Assembly: GCA_034231615.1 (NCBI GenBank)
Contig: CM067322.1
Location: 99,457,087 to 99,521,086 of the forward strand
Length of the DNA: 64,000 nucleotides
Source: Meghimatium bilineatum
Lineage: Eukaryota; Mollusca; Gastropoda; Stylommatophora; Philomycidae
Direction: 5' to 3'
Below are positions 33,680 to 44,083 of this stretch, piece by piece. The notes below the pieces were generated by a model. It ran no database searches. It worked only from the letters and a program-made list of their open reading frames with translations, and was not told where the DNA came from. Each line of letters begins with the position of its first letter. Within the stretch, counting starts at the first letter, position 1. The position numbers were made by a program, and so were the translations under genes.

Positions 33680-34035
33680 TTACCAACTAACGAACTAACT
33701 AACTAGAGAAATAACTAAACAATTAACTAGATAAATAACTAACTAAATAACCTTAACTAGCTAATGAACCTAAAAACAACATCGAATAGATATATAAATA
33801 ACTAACTAAATACATTAACTAAATAAATAACTGCTAACGAACAAAATAACGAACTACTAAATAACCAACTAGCTAACTAAATAACCAACTAGCTAACTAA
33901 ATAACCAACTAGCTAACTAAATAACCATCTAGCTAACTAAATAACCAACTATCTAACTAAATAACTAACTAATCGACTGATTAAATAACTAACTAAATAA
34001 ATAATTTAACTAAGTAAATAAATAACTAGGGCCTA
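33680..34035. repeat. ctaactaaataac-type tandem repeat
   Basis: Units built on taactaaataac and a clearer 20-bp unit (ctaactaaataaccaactag) at 33860-33960. Related sequence resumes after the LINE at 36065-36145. Confidence 0.85.
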
Positions 34036-34043
34036 ATTAAATA

Positions 34044-36064
34044 GATGTGAACATCTAATGATAGAGTGCATGTAACAATACAGAAGGGAAAATCCAGAGG
34101 AGAAAATAGACAATAAATGGGACAGCCTAAGGAAAAGTATTCAAACATTAAGTGAAAATTTACCAATAAGAAATACCAAGAACAAACAAACATGGATGAC
34201 AGATGAAATATTAGAGAAGATGACAGAAAGAAAGAAAGCTAAAAATACGCCAAAATACTCAATTATAGACAAGGGGATACGTAACATGTGCAGAACAGCG
34301 AAAAAACAATGGCTATAAACAAAATGCAGTGAAATAGAGGAGATGTCCATACAACAGAAGATAAAATTAATGCATAAGGAGACAAGGCTGATCACAAATA
34401 AGAAAAAAATCTTATAAATGCATTAAAGATAAAAATGGTAAAATAATATTTGATAAAACAGAAGCACTGACAAGATGGGCAGATTATGTAACAGAACTGT
34501 TTGACAACCAACGGAGCAAAAAACCAACAATACACAACAATGATGGACCAGCAATACTGAAATCAGAAGTAGAACATGCAATAAATTCAATAAAATGTGG
34601 AAAAGCTGCAGGCTCTGACAACATAACAGCAGACATAATAAAAACTCTAAATGAATTTGGTGTAGATACTATCACAGAAATTTGCAATGACATATACGAA
34701 ACAGGCCACATACCTAAAGACCTAACATCATCAATATTCATACCACTACCTAAGAAGCCCATGGCTGTGGACTGTACAGAATATAGAACAATAAGTCTAA
34801 TGAGCCATCTAACTAAAATACTTCTCAAGATAATACATGAAAGAATTAAGAACAAGATAGACACGGAGGTCGGTGAAGAACAATTCGGTTTTAGGAAAAA
34901 CAAAGGAACCAGATAAGCTATACTGAGTATCCGGCTAGTGATAGATAAATATATAGAAGTCCAAAAAGTATCTATATTTGCTTCATAGACTACAGCAAGG
35001 CCTTTGACAGAGTCCAACATGAAAAATTAATCAAATGTCTTCAAGAAATAGGCATAGATGGAAAAGACATCAGGCTGATTAGAAATATATATTGGGAACA
35101 AACTGCATCAATAAGGTGTGAAAACAGCTACTCTCCATACATAGAAATAAGAAGAGGGGTAAGACAAGGATGCATTTTATCACCAAGCCTATTTAATATC
35201 TACACAGAGAATATCTTTAAAAATATAGAAGAAATACCAGGACTCAAGATCAATGGGAAAATAATAAACAACATTAGATATGCAGATGACACTGTTCTTT
35301 TAGCAGAAAGTGAACATGAACTACAAAGACTAATTATACCAAGTCAATAAATCAAGTAATGAATATGGACTGGATATAAACATTCAAAAAACAAAAACCA
35401 TGATAATCAGCAAAGACACAGAAGAACAGGAGGTAAACATAAACATACAGGGAGAGAAACTACAACAAGTAAAACAGTATCAATATCTTGGAGACATAGT
35501 CACAAATGATGGCAGATGTAAAACAGAAGTTAAAAGGAGAGTAGGAATGGCTAAAAGTACCTTCAATGACATGAGGAAATTATTAATATCTAAACAAATT
35601 ATAAACAAGTTAAAAATGAGAATTATAAAATGCTACATCTATTCCATATTAATGTATGGCTCAGAAACATCGACACTAAATAAACAATTAGAAGACAAAA
35701 TTGATGCCTTTGAGATGTGGGTATATAGAAGAATAGGGAAACATCATGGAAAGAGAAGAAAACAAATAAAGATGTGCTAAAGACACTTGATATGAAGAAA
35801 GAACTACTAAGAGAATAGAAATAAAGATCAGGCAAATAAAATACTTTGGACACATTAAAAGACATGACACTATATTGAAAACCTTACTTGAGGGTAAAGT
35901 CAAAGGGAAGCGAGCAAGAGGTAGGCAGAGATACAAGTAGGAGAGTAACATCACACGATGGACAGGTTACAGTCTAGCAGAGTGCACCACCAAGACAAGA
36001 GACAGGAGATGTTGGAGATACGTTGCAGCCAACCTTCGTTGCGGAGACGGCACTTAATAATGAT
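34044..36064 (+). mobile_element. LINE family A copy 2, longest copy (~2.0 kb)
   Basis: 5'-truncated in the linker between endonuclease and RT ('WDSLRKSIQTLSENLPIRNT'). RT motifs in order: 'KAAGSDNITADIIK', 'YRTISLMSHLTKILLKI', 'EQFGFRKNKGTR' then a stop, 'IFASDYSKAFDRVQHEKL' (motif A), 'IRRGVRQGCILSPSLFNIYT' (B), 'IRYADDTVLLAESE' (C), 'YQYLGDIVTNDGRCKTEVK' (E), then 'YGSET-TLNKQLEDKIDAFEMWV', and a tail ending in a (tga)n-like tail. Flanking aattaaata (34036-34044 and after the tail at about 36070) may be the target duplication. Stops and frameshifts near 34915, 35335 and 35780 inactivate it. RTE/CR1-like superfamily by motif style. Confidence 0.85.
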
Positions 36065-36067
36065 GAT

Positions 36068-36145
36068 GAATTAAATAAATAATTAACTAAATACGTAATT
36101 AAATTTAAAAATAACTAAATAAATAACTAGATAACTAACATATTC
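36068..36145. repeat. aactaaataaata repeat right of LINE copy 2
   Basis: Degenerate units matching the larger array left of the LINE. Confidence 0.65.
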
Positions 36146-36224
36146 AAGAAGTAGCTATCAACATAACTGATTTGGCTGCTGTGATTTTAGAAGCAATATA
36201 AATACGTTCAGTAGGTTGCCATTG

Positions 36225-36292
36225 TTTTCTGAACTGCCCTGTGCAGTTGTCTGTGGCGAGGATTGAACCTGGAACCGTAGCTGTGCCAGGTA
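36225..36292 (-). mobile_element. tRNA-like SINE fragment
   Basis: The reverse complement carries gttccaggttcaatcctcgc, a good B-box (GGTTCAATCC), followed by cacagacaactgcacagggc. The A-box part is missing. It abuts the 27-bp array. Confidence 0.5.
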
Positions 36293-36293
36293 A

Positions 36294-36731
36294 ATGAAAG
36301 CAGGTAGAATAGAACTAGTAATGAAAGCAGGTAGAATAGAACTAGTAATGAAAGCAGGTAGAATAGAACTAGTAATGAAAGCAGGTAGAATAGAACTAGT
36401 AATGAAAGCAGGTAGAATAGAACTAGTAATGAAAGCAGGTAGAATAGAACTAGTAATGAAAGCAGGTAGAATAGAACTAGTAATGAAAGCAGGTAGAATA
36501 GAACTAGTAATGAAAGCAGGTAGAATAGAACTAGTAATGAAAGCAGGTAGAATAGAACTAGTAATGAAAGCAGGTAGAATAGAACTAGTAATGAAAGCAG
36601 GTAGAATAGAACTAGTAATGAAAGCAGGTAGAATAGAACTAGTAATGAAAGCAGGTAGAATAGAACTAGTAATGAAAGCAGGTAGAATAGAACTAGTAAT
36701 GAAAGCAGGTAGAATAGAACTAGTAATGAAA
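36294..36731. repeat. 27-bp minisatellite, 16 copies
   Basis: Unit atgaaagcaggtagaataga plus actagta. The copies appear identical. Because 27 is divisible by three and no frame has a stop, both strands show long artificial open frames (MKAGRIELV and LLVLFYLLS repeats). Not a gene. Confidence 0.95.
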
Positions 36732-36739
36732 TGTATGTA

Positions 36740-37130
36740 CCGTGGTTATGAATATCTTCAGTATTCGCTTTTACATAATCACTTAATTCAAACGTCCTCA
36801 AACTGGTCCTCGCGAGCAGCTTGGTGCTATCATAAGGACATGTGCTAGCGCCATGCGAGTTTAAAAGTGCCCATGGGCAGTAACGATTACATGCGATCCA
36901 AGCGGGGCTCGCCGTCTGAAAAAGTTTAGAATACCTGACTTTGATTGTATTTCGTGATCTGAGTCATATGTCTTCTGCGTTTGCTCTCAAATTCCTGCAG
37001 GTTAGCATGACACTGTGACAAGAATTTAATACGTTGTATTGTGGTAGGAGTCTCTTACGGCATACATGACAGGTCACTGGCTTACTATTCTTTTCTTTCC
37101 TTTCGTGAGCCGTCTACAACACACTACATA
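36740..37130. other. Unassigned stretch
   Basis: Near 36800-36910 two hAT-MITE-like words occur (ctcaaactggtcctcgcgag, cggggctcgccgtctgaaaa) but no paired ends were found. Confidence 0.3.
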
Positions 37131-37139
37131 CATAAATAT

Positions 37140-37500
37140 AACACCCCCCCCCCTCCCTTCTTTCTTCTTAAGTGGGAGTATTTTTCTCAGAATAATTCAT
37201 ATATAAACAAGCCCATAGAAAAGAAATTGGAACAGTATGTTCAACACCCCCCTCCCTTTCCACATATCCAAGGAATATTTAGTATTGACCTTTAGTACAA
37301 GGATGCAAGTAAAAATGCGAGTAAACACCCTCCTCCCCATGTCTCCCTCCCAAATATCTAAAAAAAATGACTAAGTAACACACTTCCCTTTCCGTACCAA
37401 AAACTCATCTACGACCATGATTAGTACCGAGAATTCGTTGTTAAGTGGAGGCTGGAAGATATTTGAGGGTGTTTAAACCCCCCCCCCCCCCCATCGCAAC
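37140..37500 (+). repeat. Family P related region
   Basis: Repeated C-run blocks (caccccccccc, caacacccccctccctttcc, aaacaccctcctccc) and ctcatctacgaccatgatta, then gaggctggaagatatttgag and a C-run of about 16. It looks like two family P copies in tandem. Confidence 0.5.
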
Positions 37501-37549
37501 ACTTAATAAACAACGTGATTTTTAGTCGAGCTACCTTATTTATTTTGTT

Positions 37550-37600
37550 TTTTGACCCGATGAAGGCTTGTAGTCGAAACGTTGTCTGTCACTGTGTCTC
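37550..37600 (+). ncRNA. Hammerhead-ribozyme-like motif (2)
   Basis: acccgatgaaggcttgtagt then cgaaacgttgtc. The order CYGATGA - short stem (GGCU/AGUC around a 3-base loop) - CGAAAC is the conserved core of a hammerhead ribozyme. Such motifs are known in the terminal repeats of Penelope-like retroelements. Stems I and III are not clear to me, and no Penelope RT is in the window. Confidence 0.4.
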
Positions 37601-37604
37601 GTTG

Positions 37605-37840
37605 CTAGTTCGTTTAATTGGCAAATATTGGTAACACTAACACCTATTTCTGTTCCTTTTGATATTTGATAATTTTTAGCAATAGGAAATTACTCGAAAG
37701 GTTGCTAAAACAACGATTGTTAATAGAACGGGAAGTCATCAAATTTCTCATGCAAAAAGAGGGAACTGGTGAAGAGATATCTACAGCCCCTGGTTGGAGT
37801 CTTAAATATGAAAGAAAACTGTGTTGGGACCACTCCTCTC
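37605..37840 (+). repeat. Family P 3' part
   Basis: tttttagcaataggaaatta, gggaagtcatcaaatttctc, gagatatctacagcccctgg: the later blocks of family P. Separated from its first half (about 37440-37500) by the hammerhead-like element, which may be an insertion. Confidence 0.45.
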
Positions 37841-38159
37841 CCCCAATTTCATACAGGAAACTAAGTTCTGTTGCTTCCGAGGATTCAAAGAACCAATCAT
37901 ATTCAAAACATCAGCAGCACACTAAATGCACGAACACGTACCGATGTAGGTGAACGACTTATTGTGAAGGTTAACAGGCGTGTCCAAGCGACGAGGCAAA
38001 CGTCACATCACAACAATTTTCTACATTCAAAGGGGAGGAGCTCGTAATGTCAACGCTCAGATTTAGGCGATGACATTTTTCACATAGACATGCCACGCGT
38101 TAACCACAAATTATTTCTATCCATAAACCAAAGAAAGGAAAAATCACACACACCAGCAA

Positions 38160-38420
38160 ACCTGTTTGGTCAATAGTCTGGTACCTAGTCGTTGTGTTGC
38201 GCTGACGTATATAGTGAAAAAATTTTTTCAGAAAAGGGGCGGGAGGAATTCAAAATGGGCGGTACAATAAGTGGAGGCCTAGCTGATATTGGTCCCCGTG
38301 AACACGCGGAAGCTACGTCAGACCATAGCACATTTCAATGACACAGCAAAATGGCATAGCGGGATGTAATTATTCCGGAGAGCTCGTGCTAAAAATATAT
38401 TACAAACACATGTATGCTCT
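38160..38420 (+). promoter_or_regulatory. Possible promoter-like GC-box region
   Basis: Contains tgacgtatatagtg (CRE-like and TATA-like), aaaaggggcgggagg and aaatgggcggtac (GC boxes), acgtca at 38315 and several CpGs in otherwise AT-rich DNA. A 27-codon frame starts at atgggcggtacaataagtgg (about 38255). No downstream gene recognised; evidence is composition and short motifs only. Confidence 0.2.
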
Positions 38421-38501
38421 CTTGCTATCCGAGCTCATGACGAGAGGGGGTGCTAGTGTATTAGTAAAACGCGTGCGATTGTGCAATAATTGATATGAGA
38501 T

Positions 38502-38778
38502 CGCCCGTGTGCTGTTGATGCCCGAAAGGGGAGCAAAGAATAGCAACACTGTTTACCTTCCATGCATGTCGTACGAGGAGACTAAGGATGTTATAGGATG
38601 GAGTTGGCTGTCCCATCTCATATAGGGTTAGTTATTCAAAGCCATGCTGAAGTCGGATGTGTCAGGCCGAAATGCGCAGATATCGCAGCAAAGCTGTAAA
38701 CCGTGACACAACGCATTCCGTTCTCCGAATTACATCCTGCTGTTCTGCGAGAGTTTGAGAACGAACGCAGAAGAAGAA
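38502..38778 (+). mobile_element. Full-length SINE1b with 10-bp target duplication
   Basis: Bounded by gatatgagat at 38492-38501 and 38779-38788; 277 bp. Head cgcccgtgtgctgttgatgc then ccgaaaggggagcaaagaat; tail gagtttgagaacgaacgcag plus (aag)n. Together with the copy at 24714 it fixes both ends of the long form. Confidence 0.9.
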
Positions 38779-38891
38779 GATATGAGATATTCGATGAGGA
38801 TTCATGTGTGGTAGATAAGTAAGATGTTAAAGCCTATTGTATTTACTGAGGAATACGGAGGGGGGGGGGGGACGAGATTGTTATGTGGTAG

Positions 38892-39018
38892 CCCGCCGAA
38901 GACGGATGTGTCGGGCCATTGGCGCAAATAAAACGGCTACACCCTGCTGGAAATATAGCAGGACCATGATCCAGCTAGATCCAGTTGGAGTTTGAGAATG
39001 AACGCAGAAGAAGAAGAA
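38892..39018 (+). mobile_element. SINE1a with internal deletion and 12-bp duplication
   Basis: Bounded by gttatgtggtag at 38880-38891 and 39019-39030. Head cccgccgaagacggatgtgt; after aaataaaacggc it jumps to tacaccctgctggaaat, losing about 30 bp of the middle. The tail (aag)n is intact. Confidence 0.9.
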
Positions 39019-39165
39019 GTTATGTGGTAGAGAAGATTGGCCAGGAATAATGCGATCTCTATGACACAGTAGATGAAACAGATAAAAATGATGGGTTAAA
39101 GCAGGAAAGGAAGCATGATCATAGATGTTAATTCAGTAATAGGAAAAGGTAGTTTACTGTATAAG

Positions 39166-39339
39166 CAGTGGCGTAGCGTGGGTAAATGGCGCCCGGGGTG
39201 GAATCATAATTTTCCGCCCTTGTGACATTAAATAAATATGTCAGTGATTGTGAAAGACTAGACGAAATAAATTTGCCGCCCTCCCGATGATGACGCCCGG
39301 GGCGGTCCGCACCTTCGGCCTTCCCTCGCTACGCCACTT
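39166..39339. mobile_element. hAT MITE, 174 bp, exact 8-bp duplication
   Basis: Ends cagtggcgtagcg / cgctacgccactt are inverted repeats with one terminal mismatch. The duplication tgtataag is at 39158-39165 and 39340-39347. The interior has inverted gcgcccggggtgg / acgcccggggcgg-like blocks. CAGTGGCGTAGC ends are a common hAT type. Confidence 0.92.
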
Positions 39340-39414
39340 TGTATAAGAACCACCTTTTTTATGTGTGAATTCTAAGCTTTTGCGGAAATTTTGAGATTCA
39401 TTAGTTTGATCTTT

Positions 39415-39660
39415 GACCAAGCTCGTAGATAAAGACGAGGTGAGGGGGAGGGGTGGAAGAAGTGAGTCACAACATGACTTTAAGTACTAGGAACTTAGCC
39501 ACAAGGTGGGCCAAAAACCCACCCCTTTCCGTAACTTTTTTTTCTTCACAAAATGGTCATCAAGAAATTTTAAATCAAAAGGAAGAATTGACACACGAAA
39601 ACGCCCGAATTCAATTTTTCTTTAAGGTAATCCCCTCCCCCTAAGTGAAAATCTTGACAA
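39415..39660 (+). repeat. Family P repeat copy, most complete
   Basis: Block order: aagctcgtagataaagacga, gagggggaggggtggaagaa, acatgactttaagtactagg, aacttagccacaaggtgggc, caaaaacccacccctttccg, acaaaatggtcatcaag, tttaaggtaatcccctcccc. Useful for a consensus of the family. Confidence 0.7.
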
Positions 39661-39689
39661 TCGTATACTCGTCGTGAACTATGGTGTGT

Positions 39690-39785
39690 TCTAGATAGAG
39701 GCACTGTGTTCGAAACGTCGATATATGTGTGTTTCTAGTGATTAGAAAACTCCATTACCCTGTTCCCAATTCTGCCTTCCAGAAC
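39690..39785 (+). other. Hammerhead-like / Penelope-type relic (3)
   Basis: gataga-ggcactgtgttcga then aacgtcgatatatgtgtgtt, tctagtgattagaaaactcc and attaccctgttcccaattct. Same order as the relic at 28880. The ribozyme core is decayed (gatagagg for gatgagg). Confidence 0.4.
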
Positions 39786-39788
39786 TAT

Positions 39789-40205
39789 ATATGATTGATA
39801 CAATCTGGATGTCACAATCTGCCATCTAGATATGTTTGATACAATCTGGATGTCACAATTTGCCATCTAGATATATTTAATACAATATGGATGTCACAAT
39901 CTGCCATCTAGATATCTTTGATACAATCTGGATGTCATAATCTGCCATCTAGATATATTTGATACAATCTGGATGTCACAATCTGCCATCTAGATATATT
40001 TGATACAATCTGCCATCTAGATATATTTGATACAATCTGGATGTCACAATCTGCCATCTAGATATGTGTGATACAATCTGCCATCTAGATATATTTGATA
40101 CAATCTGTATGTCACAATCTGCCATCTAGATATATTTGATACAATCTGTATGTCACAATCTGCCATCTAGATATATTTGATACAATCTGGATGTCACAAT
40201 CTGTC
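39789..40205. repeat. 41-bp minisatellite with shortened units
   Basis: Unit gatatatttgatacaatctg plus gatgtcacaatctgccatcta; two units lack the gatgtcacaatct segment. About ten units. Starts directly at the end of the Penelope-type relic. Confidence 0.92.
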
Positions 40206-40483
40206 TAATAGTGTTTATATCTGCAGTGTTATTTCTTGTATAAATTGTTGTCTAACAATGTCTATCTATATCTATAGTATAGTTTCTTGTATAAATTGGA
40301 CATACCATTTCTTGTTTTGTACCATGGAATTTAACACTCATAGGTGTATCAGGTGTATGTTCACCTTAATGTGTCATAGTTTGCGCATTCTTAAAGGATA
40401 TGCTCTATATTTTGGTTGACGTGCCCACATGTACATGTTGCTGACGTGTCCACATTACAGTGTGTGTACGTATGACTATTGAG

Positions 40484-40605
40484 TCTACTGCAATGGATAC
40501 CAACTCGTTGTGAAAGAGCAGGAAATGAGAGAGCTGATCAACTGACCAAGGAAGCTTCTAACATGCAACAACCTGATGTACCAATCATCCGGCACCGTTG
40601 ACTTT
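40484..40605 (+). mobile_element. RNase H fragment of a LINE
   Basis: The frame reads 'LQWIPTRCERAGNERADQL' then 'TKEASNMQQPDVPII'. This is the fifth RNase H motif region, with the GNERAD aspartate kept and the usual 'PGH' histidine position altered. Only this piece remains. Confidence 0.6.
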
Positions 40606-40671
40606 AGAAGACCCAATTACTAAACGTAAACAGGCCTTCATTCAGGATTTTTTGATCATTGTCACGTTTTC

Positions 40672-40752
40672 TATTGGTTACTATTTATATACTTGAAGTA
40701 GCCTTGGCTATTTTTGGCATACGATTCCAAGTATATAAATATTGACCAACGG
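40672..40752. repeat. Small foldback repeat
   Basis: ggttactatttatatacttg and, inverted, caagtatataaatattgacc around a 30-base spacer. Could form a 20-bp stem. Confidence 0.6.
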
Positions 40753-41117
40753 AAAACATGGGAATAATCAAGAAAAATAACGAAAGAAGGCCTCATTAAT
40801 TCAGATAGAAGGTCTGTTAGTACACAGTCGTTAGACACGAATGAGCTATCACCAAAAACAATCCATGATAAAGGCAGAACCAAAGCCTAACTTATCGTCA
40901 CGTGACAACTAGCATCTACTTAAACAGACAGCAACGGGTGGTTATATTTCAGAACTGGACGTGTGAAAATTAAATATTAAATGTTTACACAATGTCTACA
41001 TAATAAGTCCGGTTCTCTTAATAAGTATTGCTGCATTTTGAAAATTCTTTAACTTAAGACTACCGTACACATTTCTGTACATGAATAATATATAGAATGG
41101 GGGGGGGGATAATTTTG

Positions 41118-41475
41118 AGGGAACAGAGATGTGGTTCTATAGAAGAATGCTGAGAATACCATGGACTGCCAGAAAAACTAATGCGGAGGTGTTGAAAGAG
41201 TCAAATGCGAAACGGACCTTAATCAATAATATAAGAAAAAGACAATCTTCATTTTTTGGCCACTTCATGAGACAGGCAGGTTTGGAGAACAGTCACAACA
41301 GGCAAGATTGAAGGCAACAGAGACAGAGGACGACAACGTGAGAAAATATTAGACAGTTTGATAACCTGGGACGACAAGGAAACAACAGCGAGCTTGATAC
41401 ATAATACTGGAGACAGAGATGTGGAGAGCCATGATCGCCTACGCCAGCCAGCATGGCACCTGATGATGATGATGA
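41118..41475 (+). mobile_element. LINE C-terminal fragment (family B)
   Basis: 'MWFYRRMLRIPWTARKTNAE', 'SSFFGHFMRQAGLENS', then in other frames 'REKILDSLITWDD' and a terminus equal to 'MIAYASQHGT', ending gcacctgatgatgatgatga. Matches the minus-strand copy at 9440-9780. It preserves the recognition-tail region and a (gat)n end. Confidence 0.7.
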
Positions 41476-41667
41476 CTGGAGGAATCGAGTATTTATTCAT
41501 ACAGAGAAATCATGCAGCAGACATGATCTGATCGGACGTGGTACGAATCCTGTTTGTTGTATAATCTTTTCAACGTGTCTATAGCGAGTTAAAAACTAAC
41601 TAGTTTATTGTACTGCAGGTTTGAAGGGTATGTTCCTTCTTCTGTGCTGTCTGTATGAGTGTATGTA

Positions 41668-42003
41668 GTCAACCAAGTGATTGTTTAGTCTGTCCACGTG
41701 AACCGATGTGATATAACCAGTCAACCAAGTGATTGTTTAGTCTGTCCACGTGAACCGATGTGATATAACCAGTCAACCAAGTGATTGTTTAGTCTGTCCA
41801 CGTGAACCGATGTGATATAACCAGTCAACCAAGTGATTGTTTAGTCTGTCCACGTGAACCGATGTGATATAACCAGTCAACCAAGTGATTGTTTAGTCTG
41901 TCCACGTGAACCGATGTGATATAACCAGTCAACCAAGTGATTGTTTAGTCTGTCCACGTGAACCGATGTGATATAACCAGTCAACCAAGTGATTGTTTAG
42001 TCT
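41668..42003. repeat. 52-bp minisatellite, 6.5 copies
   Basis: Unit gtcaaccaagtgattgttta, gtctgtccacgtgaaccgat, gtgatataacca. Copies are identical by eye. Confidence 0.95.
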
Positions 42004-42004
42004 G

Positions 42005-42285
42005 TTATATTCTGTCCTGGCACGGAAAATTGTCACTATCATCATGTACTGTGCCGACTGGCGATACGGATCTTCTCAAACTATTTCCAGTATCTTTTAT
42101 CAGGATCGTTGTTGACTTTTTGCCATGCCACTTATGTTATATTGAGATAATGAATGTTGTCTTTTGAACGGCCACATTTTTTAAATGTTTGATAAAGGTT
42201 CTTTTCTGTCCTCGCAGGTGATTGCGTGTGCTATTTTGTTCCAGTGTTGTTCATTATTTTGTTAACATACAGGGACATATTACGT
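42005..42285. other. Non-coding stretch
   Basis: Nothing recognised. Confidence 0.35.
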
Positions 42286-42287
42286 CT

Positions 42288-42465
42288 TTGAGGTTACGAG
42301 GAGTGGAGTTAGCCGCTGTTGTCCCTATCTTCTGTTTCCTATGTTACAGGGGGGGGGGGTGGTGGAGTTACTAGATATTGTCTCTATCTTCTAGCTTCCT
42401 AGGTTACGAGGGGGGGGGGGTGGAATTACTCGCTGTTGTCCCTATATTCTAGCTTCCTAGGAAAT
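42288..42465. repeat. ~60-bp repeat with G-runs, 3 copies
   Basis: Unit: aggttacgag, G-run, tggagttact..ctgttgtccct, atcttctagcttcct. G-run length differs between units (up to about 11). Confidence 0.8.
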
Positions 42466-42544
42466 ACATAAATCGATGTTCCAACTAAAATGTCTTTGTA
42501 AATATAGGGACAAACAAGTACACATAATTGTATGATCATCCATC

Positions 42545-42600
42545 ATCCCTTATAGTGAGAAAGACCTCTTTCGTCGAAACGTCGAATTTGTTTTTTTCCC
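42545..42600 (+). other. Hammerhead-like relic (4)
   Basis: tagtgagaaagacctctttc then gtcgaaacgtcgaatttg. GAC/GTC could pair as stem II before the GAAAC core. The CTGATGA part is lost. Confidence 0.35.
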
Positions 42601-42879
42601 TTTTTTGTAGGCTCTATGTAAAGCTTATTTAACCTATTTTGTATATATATATTTTAAAGACAATTATATATTCAAATTGTATTGCGGATAAGCGATTACA
42701 ATTTTAGCTCCGTGATTTGCAATTCAAAAGTTGAACTAGCAACAACGAAAGTATATGCTAAATAAACCAGATACTGATTGTAAAATTCAAAGAAAACACA
42801 ATCTTAAACCGGTCGTCAAATACCGAAATTTCTAAAAAAAGGGGCTCAAAATGCGCAGAAGGTTGACTTCATTATACTC

Positions 42880-43030
42880 GACTCAACAATGAGGCACACT
42901 ACATGCCCAGAATATCACTGAAACCACGCAGTTCCGTACCTTCAAACGAAAATATCCAGGGATGCTTGACAAATTGCACTTTATAAACAAGATGTTGCAA
43001 GCGGGATATGAACCAAGTATCCGCGGTATG
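42880..43030 (-). mobile_element. tRNA-derived SINE4 copy
   Basis: The reverse complement has cttggttcatatcccgcttg (B-box-like), then a body ending with gtttgaaggtacggaactgc and attctgggcatgtagtgtgc. A more complete copy lies at 47840-48020. Confidence 0.45.
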
Positions 43031-43047
43031 TTTCAAAAACAATATGC

Positions 43048-43172
43048 AAACAAAACAGCGACACGCATTTCCATTCTCCGGACTACATCCTGCTGGAAAT
43101 TAGTAGGACCATGATCCCGCTACAAGAGAATTCTGCAGGAGTTTGAGAATGTACGCTGAAGAAGAAGAAGAT
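43048..43172 (+). mobile_element. SINE1a copy, 5'-truncated
   Basis: caaacaaaacagcgacacgc, ttccattctccggactacat, cctgctggaaattagtagga, gagtttgagaatgtacgctg, (aag)n tail. Confidence 0.8.
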
Positions 43173-43257
43173 ATTGAGAATTGATGGTAATAAAATGTAT
43201 CTTTTGTTTTTAATATCTCATTCTTCCCCTGTGGTCTATAAGGATTCTGCAAAGTGA

Positions 43258-43449
43258 TCCCAACTCATGGCATTTGTGATAATAAAACAGTCTTATTCCA
43301 ACTCATGGCATTTGTGATAATAAAACAGTCTTATTCCAACTCATGGCATTTGTGATAATAAAACAGCCTTATTCCAACTAATGACATTTGTGATAATAAA
43401 AGTCTTATTCCAACTCATGACATTTGTGATAATAAAACAGTCTTATTCA
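43258..43449. repeat. 38-bp minisatellite, 5 copies
   Basis: Unit ccaactcatggcatttgtga plus taataaaacagtcttatt. Confidence 0.93.
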
Positions 43450-43754
43450 TTCCAGGACTGACACCGCTTCATGCTGCGCTGATTAAGCCTTTTATGCGTG
43501 GTCACGTCGTCGCGTATTTGGTATCGGGCTGCACCGTTTTATTTTTCAGTGCATTTCTCAGGAGACCAATTTGAATTATCGATTGAAGCTTCACAGTTAT
43601 ATGCTATCAGTGGTACTCTCAGTTGGTAACATTTATTTAAAAAAAATTTAATGAGGGATGAAAAAGACTTGAAATTATTCAATAATAGTTCAGACATTAG
43701 CTTAGTTACTGTCTAAATAAACTAGATCAAATAAGAAATGAAGAGTTTGTATAA

Positions 43755-43912
43755 TATCATGTATTGAACAAATTGAGAGACAGCAAGTAAAGTGGTTCGG
43801 TCACCTTATGAGAACGAAGCCAAATTAAATACCAATAAGGGCTTGTAATAAAAGAATATCCTGGCGTAAGGCCAAAGGTAGACCAAGAAAACGGTGGATA
43901 GAAAACATCAAG
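43755..43912 (+). mobile_element. LINE tail fragment
   Basis: Frame: 'IERQQVKWFGHLMRTKPN', stop, 'IPIRACNKRISWRKAKGRPR', 'KRWIENIK'. Typical RT tail (W-FGHL-R, KGRPRKRW). It ends exactly where the next LINE's repeated tail begins, so the latter probably inserted here. Confidence 0.65.
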
Positions 43913-43945
<33 letters not shown>

Positions 43946-44083
43946 CGTCGGATCATCATCCCTGCAAACTGGACACATCCATAGTTGCTCCGATCTCTCC
44001 TTGAGTGTATCCGCCATCACACTTCTGCTGACAGTACCGGTCCTATGCTGGTTGACCATCATTCTTCTGCGCCCTCCAAAATG

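Noticed and set aside
34484..35020. 178-codon minus-strand open frame
   Set aside because: It is antisense to the RT of LINE family A, whose motifs are clear on the plus strand; the minus frame is hydrophobic shadow sequence.
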